A program made the translations under genes and the position numbers. Positions 1-16,822 of a DNA stretch of 64,000 nucleotides are shown in pieces. Each line of letters begins with the position of its first letter. Position 1 is the stretch's first letter. The notes beneath the pieces are model-generated. The model did not search any database. It worked only from the letters and a program-made list of their open reading frames with translations, and was not told where the DNA came from. Source of the stretch: Epiperipatus broadwayi (taxonomy: Eukaryota > Onychophora > Udeonychophora > Euonychophora > Peripatidae); NCBI GenBank assembly GCA_028023455.1, contig JAQFVV010000072.1, positions 124,501 to 188,500 on the forward strand, written 5' to 3'.

Positions 1-2940
1 CGTTTCTCACTGAGGTAAAATTATATTAAAAAAACAAACGACAGAACCTTTTATCATTCTACTTTGAGATTCATACAAAAAGCGACCAAACCCAAGTGTC
101 AAATTATCTTATCTTGGGATCTGGATGTATCGCTATTATACAGAAAAAAAATCAAAAATTTTTAATAGTAACATTTAATAATATATTTTTTTTAAAAAAT
201 TAAATCACATATATATATATAAAACGAAATGTAAATATATGTTTTTCATTGATTGTAATATTATAAAGTGAAACGAACACTAACAAAATTTTAAGTTACC
301 AGTAATTTTTGAAATGCGTATGACTTTAGTTAGATAGCCTTAGAAATATTCTAATCCACAGCTAGTCCTGACGGCTTATTAGGGTTTCGTTCACCTACAC
401 TTCCATCTTTCTATTTTATTGACTTTCCACCCTGGGTATTTATTAATATCAGCAGGCATTGGTCAGGCAAGATTTTTCTGGCACTTTACATTTCTTCACT
501 ACAGCATTCCGGCTTCAGAAAACAGGAAACAGCCGAGAGAGAAAAAAAAATTTACTCAGCCATTACAAATGGAGATAAAGAAGCATATAATCAACTTTTA
601 AGATTCTATATTGTTATAAAAATATATGTTTAAATTATATTTTTCATTAAGTTTAAGAAATGTGCTATTAATTGATTGGCTAATAGCCAATGGATGTAAA
701 TAACATGTATTTGAACCTGGCGTAGTAATATAATGAACATGCATTTTCATGTTTTATTGTATTTTATATTATCATATAAATATGTAAAGTTCATGGTATA
801 TATATATGATTTATTATGCAAAATAATTACTTGTTAACTTGAGTATAGGGACGGATGAGAGTCAATTTAGGAAACAGCATTTGCAGAAGGGTTTCGTGAT
901 TACCTCAATTAATCTATAACATATCATTACCATGTGGCCTAATCCTATGCATCTTTCTAGGGTTCTGCACTTACCCTCATGTTATAATATTAGGTAATAT
1001 TCTTTCTCACCATTTAGTCTATGATCAGCCATTATCTCAATTGTTTCCTGTAATAGAATTTTTATTACATCATTTGGTCTTGAATAATGCTTGTAAAACA
1101 GCATGTGTCTTCCAATTTAGTACTATTTTATCTGGAAGTGTTCATATATTCTTTATATATGTCTGTGTTGGTAGTTATTACTATTGGTTGTATATCCTTT
1201 AAGTTTGTTTCAGTCCTGGTGGTTAATCCACTGAACAATCTGTAATTATGCTAGTGGCTCTGATGATGGTTAGAAAACCCACAGGGCACTTACTGCTCAT
1301 TATTCCTTCTTCTGATGAATACACCCACATGTATATCACTGATCCTCATTATACAAATATATGTTTGAGTAGAGTTTCCATCCATACATTATGATACTTA
1401 CATTGTTTCACTCCTTTTAATGTTTGTTGCACGTTTTCTGTTATCAACCATAAAAAGGGCATTTGAGTAAAATATGGTCATAATTTATTATAGGTAAATT
1501 ATATGATGTCCCAACCCAGCTGAGTTAGAGTTTAAATAGTTTGATTTTTATCCTATTATAGTCAAATTTCATAGGTCTATCATTCCAATTGTTGCCACTG
1601 TTATTATAATTTGAGGTACAAGTGCATTGGTTCTGGTTTTGATGCATTGGAGGTACCATTGACTGTATTTGAATCTATCTCTGTCCCCATAAGAATAAAA
1701 TCAATACATTTGTAATAAAATTTTAGATTGTATTATCTGAAACTCATGCACATATCCATGCACAGAAATAAGTATATGTGATAGTATTTTATTTTATTTT
1801 GTTTATTCACTTACCTAATTAATGTACATTGTCCATGTAGAACGATTGTATATGATGGTATTTTGTTATTTATTGTTTGTGTAAATTATGATTATTGTTA
1901 ACCAATTACTACTTTCATATTTATTGAGTCATACATAAATGTTAATTTGACAACTTAACTTATCTGTGCTGTTGCTATTAGTCACATATAGAGTCAGAAA
2001 TCCAATGTGGTGAACAGACTATAAATATTAAAGTACATATTGTCCCTGATGATGATGTATATCCGGTTTACTGAAATATCCAGAGAGTATTTTAATGTTT
2101 ATTCTTGGATATTTTGTGATGTATAAGATATAATAAAATCTCATTTACCTTCTGCATCACTGCTACTTTGCTTTGTCAATTCTGGAGTATAATCCAAAAT
2201 CAGTTACCTCTATTGATATTTGTAACATTAATACTTAAATTAATAATAAACTTGCTAGCCAGTATAACAATTGAACCTATTTTTTTAAAACTATAACAAG
2301 TGTCTTATTTATCCGTAGAAATTTCATTGCTATTAATTTGATTTGATATTTGTATTAATGAAGAAATAATTTAAAATTCATCTTACTTGCCTTCCATTGC
2401 AAAGCATTTGCCCTATATAGCATTTCTTTGCTTTAAACCTGAATAAATAACAAACTACCATTTATGATGTTATGGAGCTGATATAATTATTATTATATGG
2501 TTTAATGGTTCGTATTAGCCATGTAATGATTAGCAGTTTCATAGATTGTGCCATCTTGTCTACGGCCTGCCCTCGGGTCTCAGATAAATTAAAATTGTAA
2601 AATAAGATCATAGTGTGGCTTTGAGAGACAGCCATTATAACAATAATTATAAATCATAAATTAAGATTCAGGAGTGCTGTTTTAAAATCCAGTAATTAAG
2701 GAGAATTATGGTTAATTAAAATAATAATACAATTATTTAGGTAACTTGATGTACCTTCAAATAATGCTGCGATTAGCCTTTGTGGTGTACCCTAGCCACG
2801 ATTGGATTGTATGGTAATAGCTTTCTATTGTATTATAAATTCATACTGTTACAATCTAAGGTAAGAGCTTTTCGGTTACAATATATATTCACATTATACA
2901 CATACACAGTTTACACACCTTTCAGATAAAATAAATATTT
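1..2940. other. AT-rich intergenic DNA, no gene seen
   Basis: No ORF longer than about 60 codons and no recognisable protein similarity on either strand. The short ORF near 419-601 has no domain-like composition and I treat it as chance. A possible decayed hammerhead-like tract near 2040-2090 is described under findings. Confidence 0.6.
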
Positions 2941-2944
2941 TAAT

Positions 2945-3440
2945 CAAAACAATCAGTTTGGTTTATATTAAAATAGCAATTCTAATTCCTCAAACTTTAA
3001 TGGACAGGTTTCAACCTTCTCACCCTTCCAACTATTCAACCATACATTTCATTAAAAAACTAACAATGGAATTCTCAAAACCCTTATTGGATTTGATATT
3101 GTAGTCTTATCCATATAGACATAATATCAAATCCAAGAAATGCTTTGAGCATTCCATTGTCAGTTTTTAATGAAATGGACAGTTGAGTAGTTGGAAAGGT
3201 GAGAATATTGAAAACCATCCATTAATGTTTAAGGAATTGCTATCTTAATATAAACTGAGCACTGATTGTATATATGTGTGGGAGATTGTGATCTGCTCAA
3301 TAGATGAGTGCTGGTTCTGTATAAAATACCTATATTGGGAATCGTACCTTTTTTGTATGTTTGTAGTTATGTGTACTGGTTGCTTGGGATAAAGTGGAGG
3401 ATGACTATACCGAAAAATTCTGAATTCAAGTCCCTCTATT
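2945..3440. repeat. Foldback element, family F1 (head-to-head)
   Basis: The left arm (about 2950-3105) and right arm (about 3122-3250) are imperfect reverse complements around a centre near 3113; both arms contain the block TTTGATATT/AATATCAAA and the block CATTTCATTAAAAA/TTTTTAATGAAATG. The right arm continues to about 3440 through motifs shared with copies near 5865, 44318, 46440 and 57665 (GAGTGCTGGTTC, then a tRNA B-box-like ATTCAAGTCC). Coding capacity is nil. It is a dispersed non-autonomous element, probably SINE-like or a foldback transposon. Confidence 0.7.
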
Positions 3441-5282
3441 TATATATATATAAAAACATTTAGTACACTACTATATGGAGAGTTTTGCTTTATTTTGAGT
3501 TGTTTCATATATTGCCTTAAAATTAAAATTATTATTATATATTTAGATTAAGTAATAAAGATGAAGAAATTGAGTATTTCCTATTATACCATTAGATTTA
3601 CAAAAACATTATCACAACAATTACATATTCTAACACTTCCTCTCTGTCTTAAAATGTCAAATACTTTCTACTCCATTCCGCTTCAGTCCTGCAGAAATAT
3701 TTATCACAGCTACTACACATCTTAATACACTTTCTCTCATTGTCTTACACTATTGAGCACTTCTTAATCTAGTGCACTACATTTCTAATTTACACAAATG
3801 TTATCACAATTTTCACATATTATCGCCTCTTCTCTCAATATCTTAAACCATCAAACATTTCCTACTCTACTGCATTACATTTCATGTTTATAGAAACAAC
3901 GTCATCTGATATTTTCTTTATTGCTGTTTCAATGCATAGTATTAGAAGGATATTACCCTAATATTAGAATAATGATTTTCCTGATCTTCAATCTATAATG
4001 CTCAAGATATCATACTTTAAACCATCTGCAAGTACTTTTAAAAAAAATCATAGTTCCCCGGAAGTCTCTGCAACTACCTAGATCTTCCAAACATTATTGT
4101 AAACTTGCTATAATTTGTTTTTGCCACTTATCATTATTATTTAGTTATTTAAAGATGATCACTTGTTTATATATACAATATAATTATGACCGGTAAATAT
4201 TTCTCAAGATGAGTAGTACATGACTGTAAGCTGAGTAGACCTATTATTTATTTTTTTATATTAGTATATTTTGCTTTGATAATGTTTTTATTTTACATGT
4301 GGAAAACGATTTGAAGAAAAAAAAATCAAAAAGTCATATTTTATAAATATTGTAGCCAACGTATTTAAATAAACAATACAATTTTGGGGAGTATTCATAA
4401 ATTATGAAAAATTGACCATTCACGTGGTAACGTAAGTGTGGGTGACTTTAATGAGATCTCTATTTTATTTTAAGCATTAAAATTGGCTGTAGCTATTATT
4501 TATTATTTTATATTGGCATGTCGAATATTTTAGAGTTTATTCCGGAGTATTTTGATTAATATAATTATAATTTTATGTCAATGTACTTTTTTGTAAACAA
4601 TTATTCAATAAACTTCATTTTAATACATTGGTTTTTCCCAAGCTTATTTTCATATGAGATTATTCTTTAAAAAGAATTTAAAACGAACAAGATATTATTC
4701 TTTGAAAAATATATTGATCTACTTTATTTATTTTTTTCTTTTAGATTCCATATGCTGTATACTTATTACGGTGTTGAAGATTATCTCTAAACGGCGTCTC
4801 ACAGTTTTATTACTACAATCATTCTTGATTTATTTATTTAAGAAAAAATTAAATTTATTTTTATCAATATTTTAATTTTATATATAAGTCTCAAATGTGT
4901 GTCTATAAATAATCTGTGAAAATGCGGTCTCATGTTTGCCAGTGAGAGTATAAACATCTGAACTCAACTATTTTAAAAAAATCTATTTTCAAAGGGAAAA
5001 ATAACTTTTCTCCACTGTGTTAATAATTATTTTATAATAAGATAAGACATTTTGGCTTCACAGTCCCAAATGATGTTTAAAACATTGAAATGCTTTTATC
5101 TTCATTATCGGCTGCATTATTTAATATACTGAGTTGTTATTATTAAAAATTACTCGAAATTAAAAAAATTACAACTATAGAAATAAATTAGTGTTGCAAC
5201 AGAGGGACGAATATTCATATTATAATGTTCGTGAACAATAAAAAAAAAAACAGAGAGATGATTGGAAAGACAGATGTTTATA
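3441..5282. other. AT-rich DNA, nothing identified
   Basis: No credible coding region. The 73-codon ORF at 4654-4875 (+) is Leu/Ile/Phe/Lys-rich in the way expected of AT-rich noncoding DNA. Near 3460-3490 the sequence CTACTATATGGAGAGTTTTG resembles the terminal sequence of the PLE inverted dimer at 40-42 kb and is probably a small fragment of it. Confidence 0.5.
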
Positions 5283-5745
5283 AGTCAGATAGGTAGATAG
5301 ACAGAATAGAAACATAGACGGAAGGATAATAATTAACTAGGTAGGTAAATAGATATATAGATGGATTGACAGATGATAGATAAATGAATGGGTAGATAAA
5401 TAGATGGGTGGTTAGGTGAGAAGGTAAATTGATAGATGAATGGATGGTTGGGTGAAAGGATGGATGGGTAGATAGTAGATAAGCAAGTCAGTAAATAAAT
5501 ACATAGATAGAAATAGGAAGATGATTAGATATAGATAGGAAAATAGTTAAACAGGGTAAATAGGTATGTATATGAATAGAGAGATAGAAAAGTAGATGAG
5601 TAAGCAGAAAGATAAATAAATAGGCAGGTGGAAAATGAATAAACAGGTACATAAATAGGTAAGTAGTAAAATAGAAAATGAGTAAATAGGAGATAGATTG
5701 GGTAGTTGGTCAGTAGATGGATATATAGATAGGTAGGTAATCATC
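5283..5745. repeat. Decayed GATA-type microsatellite array
   Basis: A 460-bp tract dominated by degenerate tetranucleotide units (TAGA, TGGA, GGTA, AAATAGA) with frequent substitutions and small indels. It looks like an old version of the perfect GATA array at 8979 and the compound array at 50733. The reverse-strand ORF across it (5547-5780) is a by-product of the repeat. Confidence 0.85.
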
Positions 5746-5864
5746 TTTATTATTAAATACAAATGTATATTATTGGGCAAATAGTGTTTCGGTAATTATT
5801 TTTTAAAGGATCTTAAATTGACTTTCGAACTGCTATTATTAGTTTTTAATAAAAGATAATGTTA

Positions 5865-6415
5865 TTAGAGTGGGTTTGAACCCAGACTTTCACACTTCCT
5901 AAGTCATCCACTCCATCTTATACAACCAATACACATGTAAAAAGGATAAATGATCTCTAATTTATGTATATTCTGCTGAACCAGCACTCATCACTTGGTC
6001 CCGATTATCATCTCCCACGCATATATATATATAATCAGTGCTCTGTTTGTATTAAGATAATAAACCTTCAAATTTTAATAAACAAGCTTCACTCTTTACT
6101 CTCTAACTCTTCAGCCATCTATATCATTAAAAATCTGATGATCACATGTTCAAAAGATTTTGTTTTCCAATTTTATTGTCTCTTAAAGTTTGAAGGTTTG
6201 CTATCTTAATATAAACTGCGCACTAATTACATATATGTGTGGGAGATGATGATCTGAATCAACTGGTGAGTGCTGGTTCAGCACAAAATACGATTATTGG
6301 AGATCATTTATCTTTTTCACATATATATTATATGGCCATGTGTATCGGTCGTATAAGGTGGAACAGTTCACTGAAAGGAGCTTGAAAGTCTGGGTTAAAA
6401 TCTCCTCTAATTATA
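5865..6415. repeat. Foldback element, family F1 (head-to-head dimer)
   Basis: The outer ends are inverted copies: GGTTTGAACCCAGACTTTC near 5872 and its counterpart CTTGAAAGTCTGGGTTAAAA near 6390. Inner blocks AACCAGCACTCATCA and TGAGTGCTGGTTCAGCA are also inverted. Read outward, each end carries a tRNA B-box-like sequence (GGTTCAAACCC), so each arm may derive from a tRNA-related SINE. The 81-codon ORF at 5964-6209 lies within the repeat and is not a gene. Confidence 0.8.
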
Positions 6416-9668
<3,253 letters not shown>

Positions 9669-10597
9669 ATCATCACTTTTTTTAAACATGAAAGAATATT
9701 TATTCATGTTCTCAAATATAAACAAGTACATATGCTTTGCACTGAATATAATAATAGGAAGTGTAAAATTAAAGAAGCGTATTTTATTAATATTGTATAT
9801 TTAGTAGTGAGCATAGTACATTTTAGGACATAATTTGTTTTGAACATAACAATTGTTTTTGACAAAGGATTGAATGCTAAAAATGCTTTAAGAATACTGT
9901 ACATGTAATAATTTCAATATTTTGTTTTGTATATGATGGAGTGTAAGAATTACCTTCAATTTATTACATTTCAATGACACAATTGTCATACTTTTTAAAA
10001 AGTTTGTAAGTAGTAAACCAAGATTAAAATCAAAAAAGATGTTTATTTCTCAACATTTAATTAATAATGATAAAATTAAATGACACATATGATAATAAGA
10101 TGATTAATATAATTATTATAATTTATATGGTTAAGAAAAACATAATTTAGGTTATATCAAAAAGTTATATTTTTTTCACACTTGTAACTTTAATAATCCT
10201 AAAACAATAAAGTCCATGATTTGACCTAGAGGAACCAAGCAGAACAAATTTTTAATGATATCTTCTTATATATACTATATGCATATGTATGGACTGCTCA
10301 TCGATATGTATCAACATCGTGAGTTTAAAACCAAGAAATACCATGATCTTCTGTGGTGTCTGATAGTTCTTAACTATAAACATAAATTGAGTATTCTTGA
10401 AGCAGAATAAGTGTATGTGTGAAAGATATTTATAATTATGACAGATAAAATTAAACTATGTCCCTTATTCCTGGGATGGTATAAAGTCATCACTATGGCA
10501 ACCAAAGACAGAAGATGCTAAGAATCTTTTAATTAAAACTCTGACTGCCATTTTATCAGAACCTTTTATTTAAGTACTTACAATTGCAGATCATATT
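9669..10597. other. AT-rich DNA, nothing identified
   Basis: No credible ORF or repeat structure beyond short A/T runs. The 66-codon minus-strand ORF near 9704-9904 has no recognisable features. Confidence 0.5.
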
Positions 10598-11290
10598 CAA
10601 GTGAAGGACGATTGCAGGAACTGGAAGAGAAATTATCTAATATTAAATAGGGCATTAATGGACTTTACAAAGTTAGCTGAACAGATAATGGACATGTGCT
10701 ATACTACAAAGGCACAATTGGGATTCATTATAAATAAAAAAAATGAAAGGACAACATTGTAGATTTGATGATGTATCAGAGAGAATGCAAGATTAGTTAC
10801 TCATCTTAAAGGAAAGGTGTATACCCAACAAGCTCTCATTGTGATGAAGAAATAGGGGATTTTTATGTGGATCCATAAAGGCTTTTGATCAAATGAAACA
10901 ATATTTTAAAAAATTGTCATGGGAAACTTTAATACCAAAAATGATAAATGATTGAAAAATAAAAGGTAATGGTGATAAAAATGAGAGTGGAGACAGACTT
11001 GTGTAGATTGCAGAAGTAGAAAAATTTTACATTGTGAATTCTCTCATTGAGAAAGGTGTTAAACAGAAATGGATATGAAAGCAACCAAATAAAAATACAG
11101 CAAAGTTAGCTTGTTTTGACTAATAGAAAATATTATTTCAAGATTGTAATGCCCTTAATAAATTCAACACAAGAAGTGATCATTGATTTGTTAGATTTAA
11201 TGAGATATAAGCTGTGTGTTAATGCAAAACTAGAGAAACAAAAATTATTAAGAAAAAACAGTATTTGTAGTTGATAATCTTAGCCATCAG
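10598..11290 (+). pseudogene. Decayed RTE-type retrotransposon endonuclease
   Basis: Reading across several frames and stops, the plus strand keeps the order of blocks of an APE-type endonuclease of RTE/BovB retrotransposons: GRLQELEEKL near the start, VYPTSSHCDEEIGDFY near 10820-10870, IVMGNFNTKN near 10915-10945, VEKFYIVNSLIEKGVKQKW near 11005-11075, and FNTRSDH near 11163-11183, where the catalytic Ser-Asp-His survives. In active elements this domain nicks target DNA to prime reverse transcription. At least two frame changes and many stops show it is long dead. No reverse transcriptase follows; a PLE lies just downstream. Confidence 0.8.
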
Positions 11291-11513
11291 AAACATTCCA
11301 ATGAATTTTAATTAGAAGTTGCCAATCATTTTAAAATATGCACATATTCAGATTTAATTAATAAGAAGATAGCTGATACAATATTCGAACTGCAGCAAAA
11401 ATAACTGGCACCTAAAAGCAGCAATTGATCACTAAAATTTTTACTAAGACAAGACTATTTAGGGAAAAAAAGGAATATGAAAATATCTAAAATTTTATAA
11501 AATGATACAAAAA

Positions 11514-11845
11514 TCACATCCGTAAACCTTTGTCTTCCTTTAAGCAAATCAATTTATCTTTCATTAATTGCCTTTTAAATAATCCAATAACTCTTTTCCA
11601 TGAATTATCATATTTATTAAAATTTTGTAAATTAACATCCTTAACAATTTTGTTAAACTCCCCTGCAGTCATTAATTTTCCATCATAAGAATTTTGAACT
11701 GATGATACAATCTCCAGTTTATAGTCATCAACTATATCACCTACATATTTAGAACCAAATCCTAATACATACTTTTTTATTAATTTCAAATCACATGACG
11801 ATAAATTGACATAATTTACACTACGATCAATCTTTGAATATTTTT
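11514..11845 (-). pseudogene. PLE N-terminal region, inverted
   Basis: A minus-strand reading frame of about 110 codons matches the N-terminal part of Penelope-like polymerases: a block around NLSSCDLKLIKKYVLGFG followed by an LKEDKG-like block that precedes the first RT motif in this family. It sits head-to-head with the RT-coding part that starts at about 11846 on the plus strand, so the 5' portion of the element is inverted relative to the rest. That arrangement is expected from twin priming or another 5' inversion during insertion. The upstream start of the protein is missing. Confidence 0.7.
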
Positions 11846-13478
11846 TATTCAAATAATGAATATGTTCAAGGAGTTATTTTACAAATGGAAAAATTAAATT
11901 TTGAATTGATTGATAAATATAATATTGATTCAGAAAGAATGAAATTTATTAATAACATTTTATTAAAGGCAAAGAATAAAGGAATAAATGATAATGTGTA
12001 CTATTCATTATATCCTTCAAATGCTATTTGTGCACGTGTATTTGCTAATGTAAAATTACATAAAGAAGGTTATCCACTTAGAATAATTTTGGATTTTTAT
12101 GTATAAGACTAGTAAATATATAGCTAAAATTTTACAGGATTTACTTGGATTTGGAAAATATTCTGTAACATCGTCATTTGATTTTGTTGAAAAAATTAAA
12201 GATTTAAGTTTGGACTGTGATGATGTTTTAGTGTCACTGGATGTTTCTGAGATGTATGGATCTATTGATAGAGTTGATTCAATTAAGATAATTCATCAAG
12301 CTTTATTGGAGAAGAAAATGGATAGTCAATTAATATGTTTTCTGATGAAGGCTTTAAATTTTATTGAACAAAATATTGTTGCATCCTTTAATGGTAACTT
12401 TTATAAGATGACTAAAGGATGGCCAATGGGATTACCAATGGTGGCACAGTTATGCAGTTTTGTTTTGTCATATTATGAAGAAAAGATTTTAAACAAATTT
12501 ATATTTATGGGAAATATTAAGATATATACAAGATATGTGGATGATGTTTTTGTATGTGCTTCTTCAGAAATGATTGATAAAATTTTTGATGAATATAATA
12601 AATTAAAAGGTCTTAACTGGACTATGGAGAAAGAATATAATAACAGTATTAAATATTTAGATTTGATGATTTCAAGGAACAATAATATGATTGACTATAA
12701 ATTGTTTATTAAACCTATTGAAACGAGAGGGTATATTCCATATTTATCTAAAGTGCCACATAATTATAAAATGGCTGGTTTTAGGTCTTTTTTACATAGA
12801 AATAATATTTTGTGTAAATATGCATGTGATAAAAAGAAAAATATTGAAAATTATGTAAGTGAATTATTAAGTGTGGGTTATAATATAAAAGAAATTTATC
12901 AAGTGGTTTGTCAATTTAGTAAGAAAATTAATAGGAATACTGGTGATGAAAAAATTGAGAGTAAGAAGTGGATTTCTTTGCCTTTTTATAATAATAATCA
13001 AGTAAAATTTATGAAAAAAGTTTATAATAGTATATATAATGTTTCATTTTATGGATCGGGTAATTTAAATAGAATGGTTAATAATTCAAAAGATAAGTTA
13101 GAAAAAAATAATGTGAGTAATATAATTTATAGAATTTTTTGTGGGTGTAACTTATCATATGTGGGGGAATCTAGATGTAATATGGAGAAAAGAATTAAAG
13201 AACATAAATTGTTGTATAAAAGAGTTTTGAAAAATGTACAGATATGTAATGATAATAATAATGAAGTCAAGTTATATACTGAATCTGTTTTTTATGATCA
13301 TGATAGGAATTGTAATTTTAAATTTGATTTTGATATAAACAAAATAAAAATTTTAGGCCAAGAGAGAGATAATGAAAAAAGAAAAATTAAAGAGGCAGTT
13401 TTTATTAGTAGGTATAAAAATACGATAATAAACAGACAGTCAGCAAATGTTAGGATTAATGAATTGTGGGATATTTAA
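11846..13478 (+). pseudogene. Penelope-like element RT plus GIY-YIG endonuclease
   Basis: Two plus-strand frames, 11834-12106 and 12099-13478, join through one frame change near 12095. The first carries an early RT block ending near KLHKEGYPLR. The second has LVSLDVSEMYGSID (motif A), GWPMGLPMVAQLC (the PLE counterpart of GLAMGSPISP), and TRYVDDVFVC with the catalytic YVDD (about residues 146-149). A GIY-YIG-like C-terminus follows (about residues 345-375: IIYRIFCGCNLSYVGESR, then KRIKEHK). PLEs use the RT and single-strand endonuclease for target-primed insertion. About 1.6 kb of it is nearly intact; with the frame break and the 5' inversion it cannot be autonomous. It is strongly AT-biased in codon use. 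Confidence 0.9.
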
Positions 13479-13870
13479 ATCGACATGTGTTTCCGGTTGG
13501 TAATAGATGATTCCATTTTGAAAGTTGAGTTGATAATGATTATGAATATAATCGAAAATATTTCTTTATGAGTTTTTATTTATATTATATTATAAATTGT
13601 TTACCGTTGTTTGGAATATATTTAAGTTTCTTTATTGTATTATTAATATTAGTGGACATTTATTTTGTTTTATATATATATAAAATATATAAAATAAGCT
13701 TGTTTAGAGCTGTTAGCAGATTCTTTTTATATATATATGTTTGCTTCTATTTAACATTACTTTTGGATCTAGTTATTGTTTGTTACCTGTTTCTCTTGTG
13801 GCCTGGGTCTTGTACCACATATGAGCTATGTTATTAAATCAGCACGTGAACTTTTCTAATAATAAAGTCT
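13479..13870 (+). other. Probable 3' flank of the PLE
   Basis: AT-rich sequence after the PLE stop codon, ending near AATAATAAAGTC. The ORF at 13568-13837 is hydrophobic and probably noncoding. I found no hammerhead core here, unlike the other PLEs in the window. Confidence 0.4.
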
Positions 13871-13984
13871 GCCAATGTTTAATAATAATTAATATTTTTA
13901 TCAAGATATGTGCACATATCTACAATTCTCAAGCATATGAAGAGTCCTGTTATATTCATACTTGCTTTATAAAATAATATTATT

Positions 13985-14290
13985 TACATATATTGCTGCA
14001 AATTTATAACATTTAAAAACTACTGCATAGTAAATCGAAAGATTTCGCGCTGTATGTTTATAATTTGAATTCAGTTAATTAAGTGTGATATTTAAAATTC
14101 ACACTTTCAAATATAAGTACTTTGGACTGGCTTGGATATATAGACAGACAAATAAAGAAGAGAGTGGAACCACTCTTTTTTTATTAAAATTCTCTGTCCC
14201 AGTGCTTAAGATTTGATTGGCTGTTTGTAGTCATAAGCGCTTGAGAAATTTGCACTCTCTCAATTATTTTAATTCAAAGGAGAAAATTGA
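13985..14290 (+). repeat. Dispersed repeat, family F2 (single copy)
   Basis: Shares a long series of motifs with the inverted dimers at 32468-33185 and 54238-55170: TTATTTACATATATTGCTGC, AAAACTACTGCATAGTAAATCG, TAAGTACTTTGGACTGGCTT, GGATATATAGACAGACA, a GAGTGGAACCACTC hairpin and TTGCACTCTCTCA. No coding capacity. This is the single-copy form of an element otherwise seen as head-to-head pairs. Confidence 0.8.
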
Positions 14291-16822
14291 AATAATGAAC
14301 TTTAAAATATATTAATTACTTCTTTAAAAGAGCTTATACTGAATTTTAATATATGATTGAGCTAAATATAGTTCAAAGTACCATTAATGTCTGCCTACCA
14401 ATTTTTTATTTTACCAATAATTTCTGATCTCCCTGATCTATTCACAATAATTAATTTATATATAAGTGAACATCTGTGTAGGCACATGTAATCAATATCC
14501 ATGTCAACCAAAAATAAATATTCTAGGATAGAGATCTACTGGAGCTCTCTGTTGAAGAATATTAGGTGCAGATTGTTTGATATAGCATATATTATATTTA
14601 GTATGTGTACATAATTATATATCTATAATAAATCAATAACTAAGTTTTTTATTTAAATTGATAGATTTATTTTTATTCTAAAACAGTTGTTTTAAAAAAA
14701 ATGCTTAAGAAAAAAATTCACAATCTTTTTTAACTTTTTGCAATTGTTTTAAATAATGTGAGGTTTTTAGTTTACTTTTTTAAAGAATTGTTTTAAAATA
14801 AAAATAGAAACAATTTTAAATAGAAAACTTAGTTATTTATTTATTTTACATATATAATTATGTACACATACTAAATATGATATATACATTAGAAATTTTA
14901 AATGGTTTTAAAAATGTTATTAAATTGAAATAAAAAATTTAAATTGCCATTTCATGATCATTATTTAAAACAAATGAAAATTCTAAAAAAAATTATTAAT
15001 TGCAATAGTGAAATTACTGATTTTTTTTCATAATTTTCCACTCACTGTTCCATATCTATCAAACTAGTCAATATACTAAAAAGATCTGTAGTGAATGGAT
15101 TAGGGTGATATAACTTAGTTATATATTAATTTTCAAGCAATTCTACTGAATGTAAATATATGAAACTGCAATTTTAAAATTTCATTCTAAGTTGAAAAGA
15201 TCAAAAGTTAACAAACATTTTCCAAAATCAATAAAAGCATTTTAAAAATACATTAATTTTTTTCATAATGAGTATTTTATTTGTCTCTTGTATATTGATA
15301 CATTGTTGTAAAGTCATTTGAGCATAACTTGCACAGAGTTATTTAAAAATATATACTTATACACATATGATAATAAATAAAAAAATTTGTAACTTGCATA
15401 GAAATCTTTCTTTTTGTTTATCAATCTAATAAAAGTATATAATTCTTATAAATCAATATTCTCCTCTTTTCATACAAATTATGGGCAGTAAAAAATAATC
15501 AAAAATCCATCATCAGTAAATGTATCACAATATACCTTAAAAAGTATATACAAGTCTTAAAGACAATATATAATTTTTTTCAGTATAGTTAAACAACATA
15601 GAGATTACACTTGGGATCAAATTCAATTCGCACATTCAGTGCTCAAGTATTGTATGAATTTCCATATAATTTCCTTCCCCAAGCAATAAATTATTTGATA
15701 ATTTTAATTAGTGTCTGATTGATTGCTATTACACCAAGTTTTAAATATCAAAATCATACTTTACTAATAAAAACTTGTTTTTAATTCATATATTGATTTT
15801 ACATTTGTATCTTATAAATATAATTCAATAAACATAAAAGTTTTAACATATAAATCGTTTATTTTTTTGCAATAGTTTAAGACCTACATAGCAGTTTTTT
15901 TTCAGAATTAGTTTTTTGTCCAGTTTTTCCTTACATCCATGCATTATTGATATACAAAATAAAAAGTAAAAAATTAAATTACGCTAACAAGAGTTTAATG
16001 TTGTAAATGCTAAATAGACCAGCACTATCTTAATATTAAAAAGCAGTTCAAAAAGTTCTAAAGAGTCAATCTTTGCTATATCAAACTTTCTGAATAAACC
16101 CATTCCAATTCATAGCTGATTGGTAAATAATTGTTATCATTTTAACTTCAAAATCAGAAAAGCTGAGAAATAATGGATAAAATGGTAAAGATGACTTTGG
16201 AGAAAATTCTACATGAATTACAAATAGTTACCACATTCCTCCCATACTCTTAATGTAATGCTATCTTTACTGTCTTTTAAAGCTTTTCTTTTTTAAAAGA
16301 CTCCAATATTTTTCCTAACTATATTACTCCATTCTCGACCATATTCTTCCAATAAATTAAAGCAAACCGCACTATTTTATAGTGACTTTGATGTGATCAT
16401 TATAATGTAAAAAGATCTGCCTCTACCATAAATACAATGCTCAAGATTCATATTTTTTAGAAAAGCCTTTGATCGTATTTTTTTAAGTTGACATATTTCC
16501 AATGTTTTCAATTTGTCATGTATCACTAAATGTAAGGTTTGTACTTTTAGGATATAAAGAACTCCAAAGTTGGGAATCAATTGATGTAGATAGTTAGAAT
16601 CCATATTAGTATTTACAGGAAGCAAATAAAATTATCGGTTTTTGTTTGTAGTTGTCATAAATCATATTGTGGCAATCACAATTTTAAATTCAAAGATGTT
16701 CCACTGTAATTTTAAATAGAATTTGAATCTTAGAAAAATATGGATTTTTTAACTTTTTACATTCTTTGAAATTTTTTGTGGAAGAATTTGGAAGATTATT
16801 AAATTACATTGTATATAAAACA
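14291..16822. other. AT-rich intergenic DNA, no gene seen
   Basis: Long A and T runs and no ORF above 82 codons; the one at 16377-16625 (-) has no recognisable features. No repeats matched to other parts of the window. Confidence 0.55.

Noticed and set aside
419-601. 60-codon ORF near the window start
   Set aside because: No motif, no conserved composition; length expected by chance.
1255-1300. CTGATGATGG...GAAAACCC near 1260 as a hammerhead
   Set aside because: The GAAA lies inside the loop of the only plausible stem rather than after it, so the topology is wrong.
13568-13837. 89-codon hydrophobic ORF after the PLE
   Set aside because: Composition is that of AT-rich DNA (Leu, Tyr, Ile, Phe) and it lies in the probable 3' region of the PLE; no membrane-protein family recognised.
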